A stretch of DNA of 32,988 nt, from NCBI GenBank assembly GCA_964631175.1, contig CAZVWH010000026.1, forward strand, positions 1-32,988, given 5' to 3'. Within the stretch, counting starts at the first letter, position 1, and the number at the start of each line of letters is the position of its first letter. Source of the DNA: CAZVWH01 sp964631175. GTDB lineage: Bacteria; Planctomycetota; Phycisphaerae; Sedimentisphaerales; Anaerobacaceae. Under the pieces are notes generated by a model, which did no database searches, was not told where the DNA came from, and saw nothing but the letters and a program-made list of their open reading frames with translations. Below, piece after piece: positions 1 through 7,525 of this stretch. The position numbers were made by a program, and so were the translations under genes.

Positions 1-2
1 CG

Positions 3-143
3 TCCAATAAAAACATGAATAATCTACACCGAAATTCCATTCAGGATGGGTATAAGACCGACGACGAGAACTCTATAAAGGAGTTTATCACGGGCGTAAG
101 AGCCAGCATAGATTATCTGGAAAACCTCAACCTTCCTCGTTAG
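3..143 (+). CDS. 3' end of an unidentified protein gene (partial)
   Basis: The frame ending in TAG at 141-143 is open back to the window edge and gives about 46 residues ending in ASIDYLENLNLPR. The composition is that of an ordinary soluble protein tail (charged, amphipathic, no low complexity). An internal ATG at 15 exists, but no ribosome binding site can be judged because so little upstream sequence is present. I do not recognise the family. It may be only a chance open frame; the main support is the protein-like composition and its position directly before a repeat-filled intergenic region. Confidence 0.35.
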   Translation, partial: SNKNMNNLHRNSIQDGYKTDDENSIKEFITGVRASIDYLENLNLPR

Positions 144-203
144 ACGTGCCACAAGAATGTTTGACACTCCGAAGAACTCTATTTCCCTGACTGTCACATT
201 ATC

Positions 204-226
204 GGTGGGCTAAAGCCCACCCTACC
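204..226. repeat. Half copy of the GTAGGGTGGG palindromic repeat
   Basis: GGTGGGCTAAAGCCCACC plus CCTACC matches one arm of the larger element seen at 3945-4000, 8976-9031 and 15182-15236. It forms a short hairpin by itself. The other arm (the GGGGCTTGCCCC half) is absent here. Confidence 0.7.
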
Positions 227-319
227 ATCTGCTAATTTCCGAACGTTAGAAGTTATTGTGTGTGGCGCACAACATCTAAAGAGTAAAAGAAATTTTGAAA
301 CCAAAACATTTCATTATAT

Positions 320-355
320 AATAAAAATAGTCCTTTCGATTAGTCAAAAGGACTA
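320..355 (-). terminator. Terminator-like hairpin, minus strand
   Basis: TAGTCCTTT (328-336) and AAAGGACTA (347-355) form a perfect 9 bp stem with a 10-base loop. Read on the minus strand the stem is followed at once by ATTTTTATTATA, a U-rich tract. This fits an intrinsic terminator for leftward transcription, perhaps of the operon ending at 839, although it lies nearly 500 bp beyond that stop codon. Confidence 0.45.
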
Positions 356-358
356 CTA

Positions 359-490
359 ATACCAATTGTATTAATTACAGCGCTTTTGCTGGGTTATCTG
401 ATGTGGTTCATGGCGCTCCTGAGCCAATAAATATTGAATCCACATGCTGCCTCAAATATATGAGGCGCAAGAGTTAATCACAATTGGTAT
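359..490. repeat. MITE-like element with terminal inverted repeats
   Basis: ATACCAATTGT (359-369) is exactly mirrored by ACAATTGGTAT (480-490). Similarity between the ends continues imperfectly inward (ATTAAT against GATTAAC). A TA dinucleotide flanks both ends, as a TA target duplication would. Inside is a second hairpin, GCCTCA (449-454) with TGAGGC (461-466). There is no coding potential, so this would be a non-autonomous element of about 132 bp. Only one copy is visible in this window. Confidence 0.5.
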
Positions 491-584
491 AAATAGTGTA
501 TTTCTCTATTATTTAATGACAATGGACACGGGTTAGGATTCGGGGGTCGGGGATGATAGGACAGAAAGTTTTACATTCTTAACC

Positions 585-749
585 CTGCCCACGGAGGGCA
601 GAAAGACCAGCCATGCCCACAAGGTGACATAATAAAGACCCGCCCTGCCCACGGAGGGCAGAAAGACAAGCCATGCCCACAGGTGACATAATAAAGACCA
701 GCCCTGCCCACAGAGGGCAGAAAGACAAGCCATGCCCACAGGTGACATG
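585..749. repeat. Tandem repeat, 59-60 bp unit, about 2.8 copies
   Basis: Units begin at 585, 645 and 704, each with CTGCCCACGGAGGGCAGAAA (one has CAGAGGG). They continue with GACAAGCCATGCCCAC, AGGTGACAT and AATAAAGACC; the third copy breaks off near 749. Each unit carries a small hairpin, CTGCCC/GGGCAG. Open frames read through it are repetitive and are not taken as genes. Confidence 0.85.
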
Positions 750-769
750 GCTAATCGTCGAATTTATGC

Positions 770-838
770 GGTTCTCTGTCTTCCGTCCTTGCCGTAAGAC
801 ATCCCTATCGGGACTGTCCTCCGTCCTCCGTCCTCTGT
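770..838. repeat. Low-complexity CTCTGTCYTCYGTCC repeat tract
   Basis: Variants of CTGTCTTCCGTCC, GTCCTCCGTCC and TCCTCTG recur here up to the stop codon of the deacetylase gene at 839. The same sequence family appears inside the aldolase-SDR gene (14883-14942) and between it and its upstream neighbour (15884-15908). It belongs to the dispersed repeats of this genome, with no coding role here. Confidence 0.6.
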
Positions 839-1969
839 TCAAAGTCCGTGAATTGGAAATACCTTTGCTTTAATCGATTCTATTACTGCCTGTACAGCAG
901 GCATTACTGTGTTTTGCTGTTGGCTACTGACTACGAGCGTTCTATCTCGCAAACCTCCCTGCCATTCGGTACTACCTAACAGGACCCCGCCGACAGCGGG
1001 ATTCTTACCGTGGTCCGCATCGGCGCCGCATAAGACAGTCCAAGCTAAGGCCCAGGCTCTCACAGTGTTTTCAATATTGTATCCGCCTCCGCCGGTGGCA
1101 AGAATGGGTCTATTGAAACCCAGAAGAGAGTTGATGATATCGGCATAGACATTGTTAGTTAAATATAAATGTGCAAGAGGATCGCCTGCAAGGGCATCGG
1201 CTCCTAACTGTAGAATTATTACGTCGGGGTTATAAGTGGAAATTAAAGGCTGTGCTATAGAATTATATACCTTCATATAAGCTTCGTCGAAAGTTCCGAT
1301 AGGAAGAGGGACATTCACACAGAAGCCCTTACCTTTGCCGGTTCCGATTTCATTTTCAAATCCTGTTCCGGGAAAAAGCATTCTGGGATTTTCGTGGAAC
1401 GATATGGTCATAACGTCTGAGCGGTCGTAAAATGCGTAAGCGACACCGTCGCCGTGATGGACATCCACGTCGAGATAAAGCACCTTTTTTCTTTGCTCTG
1501 CTAATATAATGCAGGCAAGAGCTACATCATTGATATAGCAGAAGCCGGATGCGCGTTCAGGGCCTGCGTGATGAAATCCGCCGGATGGATTAAACGCTAC
1601 ATCTGCAGAGCCTGAAAGAATAAGCTTTGCGCCTGTTAGCGTAGCTCCGCTTGCTAAGACAGCATACTCATATAGTCCCTTGAAGACAGGACAATCTCCT
1701 GTGCCTATTCCCATATCGAGGGCTTCGGCATCCCATTTACCTTTGGAGGCGGTTTTTAGCGCGTGCAGATAGCGGGCTGAGTGGAATTTCTTCAGAGTGA
1801 TTCTTTCAGCCGGCACCGGCGGCACTTCATTTCGCCCGTTGCCGGAAAGAAGTCTCATAGAGTTTAAAACCTTGCGCACTCTTGCCGCCCGGTCCACATT
1901 GAAGGGATGCTCCGGCGGATACTTGTACTTCTCAAGACCTGTTGAATAAATAAAAGCAGCTTTTCGCAT
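839..1969 (-). CDS. acuC: AcuC/class I histone-deacetylase-like protein deacetylase
   Basis: A 376-residue zinc-dependent deacetylase of the HDAC/AcuC family. The family motifs are present: the His pair in GGFHHAG (H133, H134), ASGFCYINDV, the metal motif LDVDVHHGDG (D169 and H171), a third ligand D258 in GADALAGD, and the active-site Tyr in GGGGY (Y297). In Bacillus, AcuC removes acetyl groups from acetyl-CoA synthetase. Here the gene lies 22 bp after a gene with a fused GNAT domain and in the same operon as an ADP-forming acyl-CoA synthetase, so deacetylation of those enzymes is a reasonable inference. Hydrolysis of acetylpolyamines or another acetyl-amide is an alternative. The stop codon falls at the edge of a repeat tract, so the last residues (about HGL) may be repeat-derived. 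The start ATG has only a weak ribosome binding site, suggesting translational dependence on the upstream gene. Confidence 0.9.
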   Translation of the reverse strand: MRKAAFIYSTGLEKYKYPPEHPFNVDRAARVRKVLNSMRLLSGNGRNEVPPVPAERITLKKFHSARYLHALKTASKGKWDAEALDMGIGTGDCPVFKGLYEYAVLASGATLTGAKLILSGSADVAFNPSGGFHHAGPERASGFCYINDVALACIILAEQRKKVLYLDVDVHHGDGVAYAFYDRSDVMTISFHENPRMLFPGTGFENEIGTGKGKGFCVNVPLPIGTFDEAYMKVYNSIAQPLISTYNPDVIILQLGADALAGDPLAHLYLTNNVYADIINSLLGFNRPILATGGGGYNIENTVRAWALAWTVLCGADADHGKNPAVGGVLLGSTEWQGGLRDRTLVVSSQQQNTVMPAVQAVIESIKAKVFPIHGL

Positions 1970-1991
1970 TGCCAGTTATTAACTCTTGTTT

Positions 1992-3857
1992 CTACTGTTT
2001 AATCAAGTCGTAGGTAATATTATAAACTTCTCCGTCAAACTCCGTATTTATCTTATAGCCGGAGTTGTAAAATATTGCCAGCATAGCTTTATTGCTCGGT
2101 AATACCTTTGCGTAGAAGCGTCTTACGCCGCGTTGCCTGGCTATCTGGGTCAAATAGTCCAGCAGAAATGTCCCCATTCCTTTTTGCTGCCATTCGTCCT
2201 GCACTACAAAGGCAACTTCTGCGGACAGCGTTTTTGGGTCAAGAAAATACTGGCCGACGGCTACAATTTCATCGCCGGATACGCCGGGAACGACACCTAC
2301 TATAGCCATATCATTCTTGTAATCAATATTTGTTAGCTGCTGAACGTCTCGATGGGGAAAGGCCTTTGTCCGGGTCATATAGCGTGTTCGCACGGACTTT
2401 TCACTCAGTGAATACAGCATTTCCGAAAGTGCAGGCTCATCGGGGGGTTTAATGGGCCTGAAGAATATCTCTGTGCCGTCCCGTAGAGTATCATAATGTT
2501 CCAGCTCTTCAGGATAGTGCAGCTGGTCCGCTACCAGCTCTATTTGGTCTTCGTAAATATAGTTTTGTGCTTTGGCAGCCTGGGAGAGCTTTTTCCTGAA
2601 TTTCGGATGGGCGATGTTGATAAGGTCAAGAACTCTCTCTCTAATGTTTTTGCCGTGAAGATATGCAATACCGTATTCAGTGACAACGTAGTGGACGTCT
2701 CCACGGGTGGTGACTACGCCGGCACCTTCGGTCAGATGCGGGACAATTCTGCTGATTGCGCCTTTTTTAGCGGTGGAAGGCATCGCAATAATAGCTTTGC
2801 CGCCTCTGCTTCGTGCGGAACCGCGAATGAAATCGACCTGTCCGCCGATACCGCTGTAAAAATGATAGCCTAAGGAATCGGCACAGACCTGGCCGGTCAA
2901 GTCTATTTCCAATCCAACGTTGATTCCCACCATCTTATCATGCTGGCTGATGATATTTAGGTCGTTAACGTATTCTGTGGGATAAAATTCGAAAAATGGA
3001 TTGTTGTTGATATAATCGTAAAGCCTTCGTGTACCCATGCAAAAGCTGGCGACCACCTTGCCGCGATTGATGGTTTTCTTTGCACAGGTAATAGCACCGC
3101 ATTCGATTAAGTCGATTATCCAGTCACTGAACATTTCGGTATGGATGCCGAGGTCTTTTTTGTCTTTGAGATACTCAGCTAAAGCCTGCGGTATGCGTCC
3201 TATGCCGCACTCGATTGTGCTGCCGTCTTCGACAAGCCTGGCGATGTTTTGGCCGATACGTTGTAGAGTCTCGCCGGATTCGGCCACCGGCACCTCGATG
3301 ATGTCTTCATCGAAAGGAACCATCATATCGAGCCTGTTGGCGTGGATGAAACTGTCGCCAAACGTGCGGGGCATTTTGCTGTTGACCTGCGCTATGATAT
3401 ACCTGGCATTGGCTGCGGCGGACTTGACGATGTCCACGGATACGCCGAAGCTGCACAGGCCGTTCGCATCGGGCGGCGTTATGCTAATCAGTGCCACATC
3501 GATGGGAATCCGGCCGCTTTCAAATTCGTAAGGTATCTCGGACAGGAATATCGGCGTATAATCACCGATGCCTCTACGCAGAGCACCGCGGACATTGTCG
3601 GCGATGAAAAAGGTATTCATCTTAAACTTTTCACGGAACTTCTCATCGGCATACGGTGCTACTCCCATCGTAAGCAGATGAATGATATGGGCGTCATAAA
3701 TATGGCTGGAATGCTCAACCAGGGCGTTGACCAAATGCTGTGGCTGGGCGCAGCCTGTCCCTATGAATATGCTGTTGCCTGGCTTAATCAGTTTCATCGC
3801 CGCGGCAGCAGTACCAATTTTTTCTTTATACTTGTCTTTCCAGTTGAATTCCTGCAT
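1992..3857 (-). CDS. Acetyl-CoA hydrolase/CoA-transferase fused to GNAT acetyltransferase
   Basis: A 621-residue two-part protein. Residues 1-450 are an acetyl-CoA hydrolase/4-hydroxybutyrate CoA-transferase type enzyme, with GIHTEMFSD (E241, the position expected for the Glu that carries CoA), SGIGGQVDFIRGS, and VVTEYGIAYLHGK. Residues about 463-621 are a GNAT acetyltransferase, with the acetyl-CoA loop QQKGMG at 557-562 and the FYNSGYK strand near the end. The first part moves CoA between acyl-CoA and free acids such as acetate. The second could acetylate a lysine on a partner or on the enzyme itself. Such fusions occur in other bacteria. It lies between an ADP-forming synthetase gene (146 bp upstream, with a palindromic repeat between) and a deacetylase gene (22 bp downstream), a full acetylation/deacetylation set. 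Substrate preference cannot be read from the sequence. Confidence 0.9.
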   Translation of the reverse strand: MQEFNWKDKYKEKIGTAAAAMKLIKPGNSIFIGTGCAQPQHLVNALVEHSSHIYDAHIIHLLTMGVAPYADEKFREKFKMNTFFIADNVRGALRRGIGDYTPIFLSEIPYEFESGRIPIDVALISITPPDANGLCSFGVSVDIVKSAAANARYIIAQVNSKMPRTFGDSFIHANRLDMMVPFDEDIIEVPVAESGETLQRIGQNIARLVEDGSTIECGIGRIPQALAEYLKDKKDLGIHTEMFSDWIIDLIECGAITCAKKTINRGKVVASFCMGTRRLYDYINNNPFFEFYPTEYVNDLNIISQHDKMVGINVGLEIDLTGQVCADSLGYHFYSGIGGQVDFIRGSARSRGGKAIIAMPSTAKKGAISRIVPHLTEGAGVVTTRGDVHYVVTEYGIAYLHGKNIRERVLDLINIAHPKFRKKLSQAAKAQNYIYEDQIELVADQLHYPEELEHYDTLRDGTEIFFRPIKPPDEPALSEMLYSLSEKSVRTRYMTRTKAFPHRDVQQLTNIDYKNDMAIVGVVPGVSGDEIVAVGQYFLDPKTLSAEVAFVVQDEWQQKGMGTFLLDYLTQIARQRGVRRFYAKVLPSNKAMLAIFYNSGYKINTEFDGEVYNITYDLIKQ

Positions 3858-3944
3858 AGAAGCTCTTTATCTAAAAAGTTAATCCTAATGAGACAATGTC
3901 ATTCCTTCGCATTGCTCGGGACAACGTCTGAACGGAACGAAGTT

Positions 3945-4000
3945 GTAGGGTGGGGCTTGCCCCACCACTATCTTAATGGTGGGCTGAAGCCCACCCTACC
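3945..4000. repeat. GTAGGGTGGG palindromic repeat, full copy
   Basis: A 56 bp interspersed palindrome: GTAGGGTGGGGCTTGCCCCA, CC, a short spacer, then GGTGGGCTGAAGCCCACC and CTACC. The arms pair with each other and each arm forms its own hairpin. It lies between the synthetase stop (4004) and the CoA-transferase start, where it could act as an mRNA-processing or stabilising structure. Confidence 0.9.
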
Positions 4001-4003
4001 ATT

Positions 4004-6127
4004 CTAACCTTGCTTTACAGTCATTCTTGCATCAACCGCGATGGGCGTTGTGCCCGGCGGGCCAACCATGTATGGATTTATATCCAATTCCTGAATCTGC
4101 GGAAATTCCGTCACCAATTGCGACAATCTTTGTAATCCCTCAGCTATCGCATCAATGTCAACACCTTCCTGGCCACGGACACCTTTTAGAATCTGATATG
4201 TTCTGGTATTTATCAGCATTTGCTTTGCTTCTTCGGATGTAAGCGGTGCCAGGTAAAAAGAGACATCTTTAAGTACCTCTACCATTATCCCACCCATTCC
4301 GAACATCATCAAGGGGCCAAAATGCGGGTCACGATTCATACCGAGGATGACTTCTTTGCCGATCATGTACATTTTTTCTACAAGCACGCCAAGGATGTTG
4401 GCACGGGGGAGCTTTTTTGGTATTCGATACATCATCAAGTCGAACGCATCTCTTACCTCCTCTGTGCTGTTTAGTCCGAGCTTAACTCCGCCCACATCGG
4501 ATTTGTGCACAATCTCGGAGGACCAGATTTTTAATACAACAGGATAGCCGAGCTGTTCGGCTGTATTTACGGCCTGTTCGGCTGTGTTGGCGATAGAGCC
4601 TTCAGGCGTTTTGAAGCCATACGCCTGCAATATCGCTTTTGAATCGGTCTCGCCTATCTCGCGGCTGCCTCGCCGTAGGTTTCTTTCGATGACGTTCTCT
4701 ACCTTTCTTCTATTAACCGGAAAGAGTTTCACCACTCTTTTTGGCCTGTTTCGCCATCTGACATAATCGGCCATAGCTTTAATTGTTCCAACTGCACTTT
4801 CCGGAGAATCATAGCACGGGATTTTACCATCACGTAAAATCTTTATTCCCTCTCTAATCTTACCTGCTCCGAGGAAGCAAGCAAGGATAGGTTTTTCCGG
4901 GTTTTTAGCCCCTCGGGCTATTGACCGATGAGCTACTTTTACGATTACTTTTGCGGTAGCTGCGGGTTCAGTCATTGCCTGTGGTGTCAATAGAACCAGA
5001 ACCGTATCAACATTAGAATCTCTAAGGGCAACATCAAGCGCAAACTCATAGCGGTCCGCGAGTGCATCGCCCAAAATATCAATAGGATTATATAGGTTTG
5101 AAGCAGAGGGAAGACTTACAGTTAATTGTTTGATTGTTTCTTCAGTCAGCTTTGCGAAGGTAAGACCTCTTGCTTCGATGGTGTCGGCAGCCATAATTCC
5201 CGGCCCGCCGGCGTTTGTTATGACAGCCACACTTGGCCCAGCGGGCAGCGGCTGAAAAGCTAAGGCCTGGGCGAAATCAAACTGCTGTTTTATAGAATTA
5301 CAGCGAATAATCCCTGCTCGTGCAAATGCTGATTCATAAGCCGCTTCGCCACCTGCAAGACTGCCTGTGTGGGATGAGGCGGCCTTTGCGCCTGCTTCGC
5401 TACCTCCGGATTTTATCAATAGAATAGGTTTATCGTGAGAAATCCGCTCGGCCTGTCTTACAAAGTCATTGCCGTTAGTAATACTTTCAAGGTAGCCGGC
5501 AATAACTTTTGTCTCCGGGTCTTCGCCGAGTGCTTTTATTACATCCAGCTCATCTACATCTGCCTTGTTGCCTATGCTTATAAGCTTACTAAAACCAATA
5601 TCGTTTACGTTGGCCATATCAAGGATAGCAGCTAATAATGCTCCTGATTGGGAGACATAACCTATTACTCCTTCAGCCGGAAGGACACCGGCGAAACTGG
5701 CATTTAATTTATTGGCGGGAGCTATCACGCCCAGACAATTTGGACCAATGATCCTGATTCCAGCGTATTTTGCAATTTGAATGATTTGCTCTTCGAGCTG
5801 TTTTCCTTCCTTGCCGATTTCTTTAAAGCCCGCAGTGATAATGACGACCGATTTTACTCTGGCTTTTGCGCATTGCTGCATAACTTCCGGAACAATTTTT
5901 GCCGGCACGACAATAATTACCAATTCCGGAACTTGTCCGATAGATTCAAGGTTGGGATAGCAAGTCAGGCCCTCAATAGTATCGGCTTTAGGGTTGACCG
6001 GAAATATTTTACCCTTGTAGCCGGCGGTAATCATATTAGTTAGGATTTCGTAGCCGACCTTGCCTTTCTGGCGAGAAGCACCAACTATAGCAATTGACTG
6101 TGGATTGAAAAAACTCTGAAGGCTCAT
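4004..6127 (-). CDS. ADP-forming acyl-CoA (acetate-CoA) synthetase, fused alpha-beta
   Basis: An NDP-forming acyl-CoA synthetase of about 707 residues, which interconverts acyl-CoA + ADP + Pi and acid + CoA + ATP. The N-terminal CoA-binding Rossmann domain starts SLQSFFNPQSIAIVGAS. It is followed by succinyl-CoA-ligase-like domains with the phosphohistidine motif SSHTGSLAGG, and a C-terminal ATP-grasp domain (VVLKIWSSEIVHKSDVGGV to ELDINPYMVG). I chose ATG at 6127 because family members begin there; a TTG at 6139 in frame is closer to a GGAAAG but would add only MLVF. It is the first gene of the leftward operon with the CoA-transferase-GNAT and AcuC-like genes. It probably conserves energy from acetyl-CoA made in fermentation or sugar breakdown, or activates acetate. 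Confidence 0.92.
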   Translation of the reverse strand: MSLQSFFNPQSIAIVGASRQKGKVGYEILTNMITAGYKGKIFPVNPKADTIEGLTCYPNLESIGQVPELVIIVVPAKIVPEVMQQCAKARVKSVVIITAGFKEIGKEGKQLEEQIIQIAKYAGIRIIGPNCLGVIAPANKLNASFAGVLPAEGVIGYVSQSGALLAAILDMANVNDIGFSKLISIGNKADVDELDVIKALGEDPETKVIAGYLESITNGNDFVRQAERISHDKPILLIKSGGSEAGAKAASSHTGSLAGGEAAYESAFARAGIIRCNSIKQQFDFAQALAFQPLPAGPSVAVITNAGGPGIMAADTIEARGLTFAKLTEETIKQLTVSLPSASNLYNPIDILGDALADRYEFALDVALRDSNVDTVLVLLTPQAMTEPAATAKVIVKVAHRSIARGAKNPEKPILACFLGAGKIREGIKILRDGKIPCYDSPESAVGTIKAMADYVRWRNRPKRVVKLFPVNRRKVENVIERNLRRGSREIGETDSKAILQAYGFKTPEGSIANTAEQAVNTAEQLGYPVVLKIWSSEIVHKSDVGGVKLGLNSTEEVRDAFDLMMYRIPKKLPRANILGVLVEKMYMIGKEVILGMNRDPHFGPLMMFGMGGIMVEVLKDVSFYLAPLTSEEAKQMLINTRTYQILKGVRGQEGVDIDAIAEGLQRLSQLVTEFPQIQELDINPYMVGPPGTTPIAVDARMTVKQG

Positions 6128-6326
6128 AAAAACCAGCAATTCTTTCCAAATAAACTATCTATCCCTAACGAGCTAAGTATTCTATTCTATACGGTGTCCA
6201 ATCGCAAAGGTTTTTATTCATTTGGTTTTTACAGATCACCTTATTATTTGTAAAATATTAAACTACAATATGAAAATCACCTGACAGTTCATTTCAAACA
6301 CATATAAGAAAACAGGAGTCGAATCT

Positions 6327-6593
6327 ATGGAGCCATCGGCCTTAAAACAACTCGAACAAATTCCTGGGGTAGGTAAAAGCGTTGCACAGGATATGCGAAA
6401 TATTGGTATTTACTCTGTCAGCCAACTTGAAAATCAGGACCCCGAGAAGCTTTATCAAAAACTTTGCAGTTTTAAGGCAAGCCCAGTTGACAGGTGTATG
6501 CTGTACATACTTCGTTGTGCAGTGTACTACGCTTCAAATACTGAACATTATCCAAATTTACTAAAATGGTGGAGCTGGAAAGATAAAAATTAA
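6327..6593 (+). CDS. Cdd1-like (pathogenicity locus) helix-hairpin-helix protein
   Basis: A small 88-residue protein with LEQIPGVGKSVAQDMRNIGI, a helix-hairpin-helix motif, followed by QLENQDPEKLYQKLC and a tail rich in W and Y (HYPNLLKWWSWKD). This layout fits the Cdd1/pathogenicity-locus family, small presumed DNA-binding proteins of unknown role. AGGAG at 6313-6317 lies nine bases before ATG. It is a lone plus-strand gene, divergent from the synthetase and convergent with the cation exporter. The function is unknown despite the family name, which does not imply virulence. Confidence 0.8.
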   Translation: MEPSALKQLEQIPGVGKSVAQDMRNIGIYSVSQLENQDPEKLYQKLCSFKASPVDRCMLYILRCAVYYASNTEHYPNLLKWWSWKDKN

Positions 6594-6622
6594 ATCTTCT
6601 GGGTTCGTTCTGACTTGTGCAC

Positions 6623-7519
6623 TCACTTTCTCAGGGCTGGTATGTCCGGTTCGATGTGGATGGTGATATTAACCGGGCGGGTTAATTGCTCGTCCAATGC
6701 AGTTTCCAGTCTTTCTGTTATTTCATGTGCCGCAGCTACGTTCAAATTCGGATCGACGAGAATATGCACATCAAGAAATACTTCTCTACCTACCATACGG
6801 GTCCGGAGCTGGTGCCATTGACGTATTGATGAGTTTGCGTTAATTATTTGCTTGATGTGTTCAATTGTGTCCTGATCAACGGCACCTTCGGTTAGCTCCT
6901 GCAAAGTATTGCTAATTACCCGAACTCCTACCCAGATAATCATTATACCAACCGCAATGGCAGCAACCTGATCTCCATGTCCGAAGCCAAGTAACAGCGA
7001 TATGAAACCTATGACTACTGCAATGGAACTTAAAGCATCACTGCGGTGGTGCCAGGCATTGGCGTAAAGTGAGGGGCTGTTAGATTCGATAGCAGCTCGT
7101 CGTGTGATTCTATAAAGCCACTCTTTGAAAACAACGGAAATTACAGCAGCTATAAGAACTGCAATGCGGGGAACATTCGTTTCATCTTTAGCTATTGAAA
7201 TCGTGGCATAATAAATCATAGCTCCGCCGACAAGAACCAAAATAACCGCGATTAATCCGCCGGAGAAGGTCTCAGCCCGTCCGTGGCCGTAAGGATGGCT
7301 ACGGTCGGCTTTTTTTGAGCCGAGCCACAAGCCAACCAGCACGACCGCGTCAGTGGTTAAATCCGAAAGCGAATGTATCCCGTCAGCGATCAGCGCAAGC
7401 GAACCGGCCAAGTAGCCAATTACGACCTTGACGACAGAGAGAAGAAAATTTGTTATAGCGCCAATATACGTAATGGATCTGATATGCCTATTCACCGTCT
7501 CTCGCTTGCGGTCATTCAT
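6623..7519 (-). CDS. Cation diffusion facilitator family metal exporter
   Basis: A 298-residue CDF transporter. It has about six membrane segments in the first 210 residues and a cytoplasmic C-terminal dimerisation domain. The intramembrane metal site is visible: ADGIHSLSDLTTD (D46, H49, D53, D57) and AWHHRSD (H157, H158, D161). It probably exports Zn, Fe, Mn or Co in exchange for protons; the first half-site starts with Asp46, and the sequence alone does not settle the metal. The start codon is only a few bases after the stop of the phosphohexomutase gene, so the two are probably co-transcribed and translationally coupled, although no metabolic link is evident. Confidence 0.92.
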   Translation of the reverse strand: MNDRKRETVNRHIRSITYIGAITNFLLSVVKVVIGYLAGSLALIADGIHSLSDLTTDAVVLVGLWLGSKKADRSHPYGHGRAETFSGGLIAVILVLVGGAMIYYATISIAKDETNVPRIAVLIAAVISVVFKEWLYRITRRAAIESNSPSLYANAWHHRSDALSSIAVVIGFISLLLGFGHGDQVAAIAVGIMIIWVGVRVISNTLQELTEGAVDQDTIEHIKQIINANSSIRQWHQLRTRMVGREVFLDVHILVDPNLNVAAAHEITERLETALDEQLTRPVNITIHIEPDIPALRK

Positions 7520-7525
7520 TTCGGT

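Noticed and set aside
533..873. Open frames of 66-87 codons across the tandem repeat
   Set aside because: Their proteins are just translations of the 59-60 bp repeat in both directions (for example repeated GMACLSALCGQG), with no ribosome binding site or protein-like composition.
3342..4007. 221-codon plus-strand frame opposite the CoA-transferase gene
   Set aside because: It is an antisense shadow of a gene with full domain support; the protein has no recognisable features.
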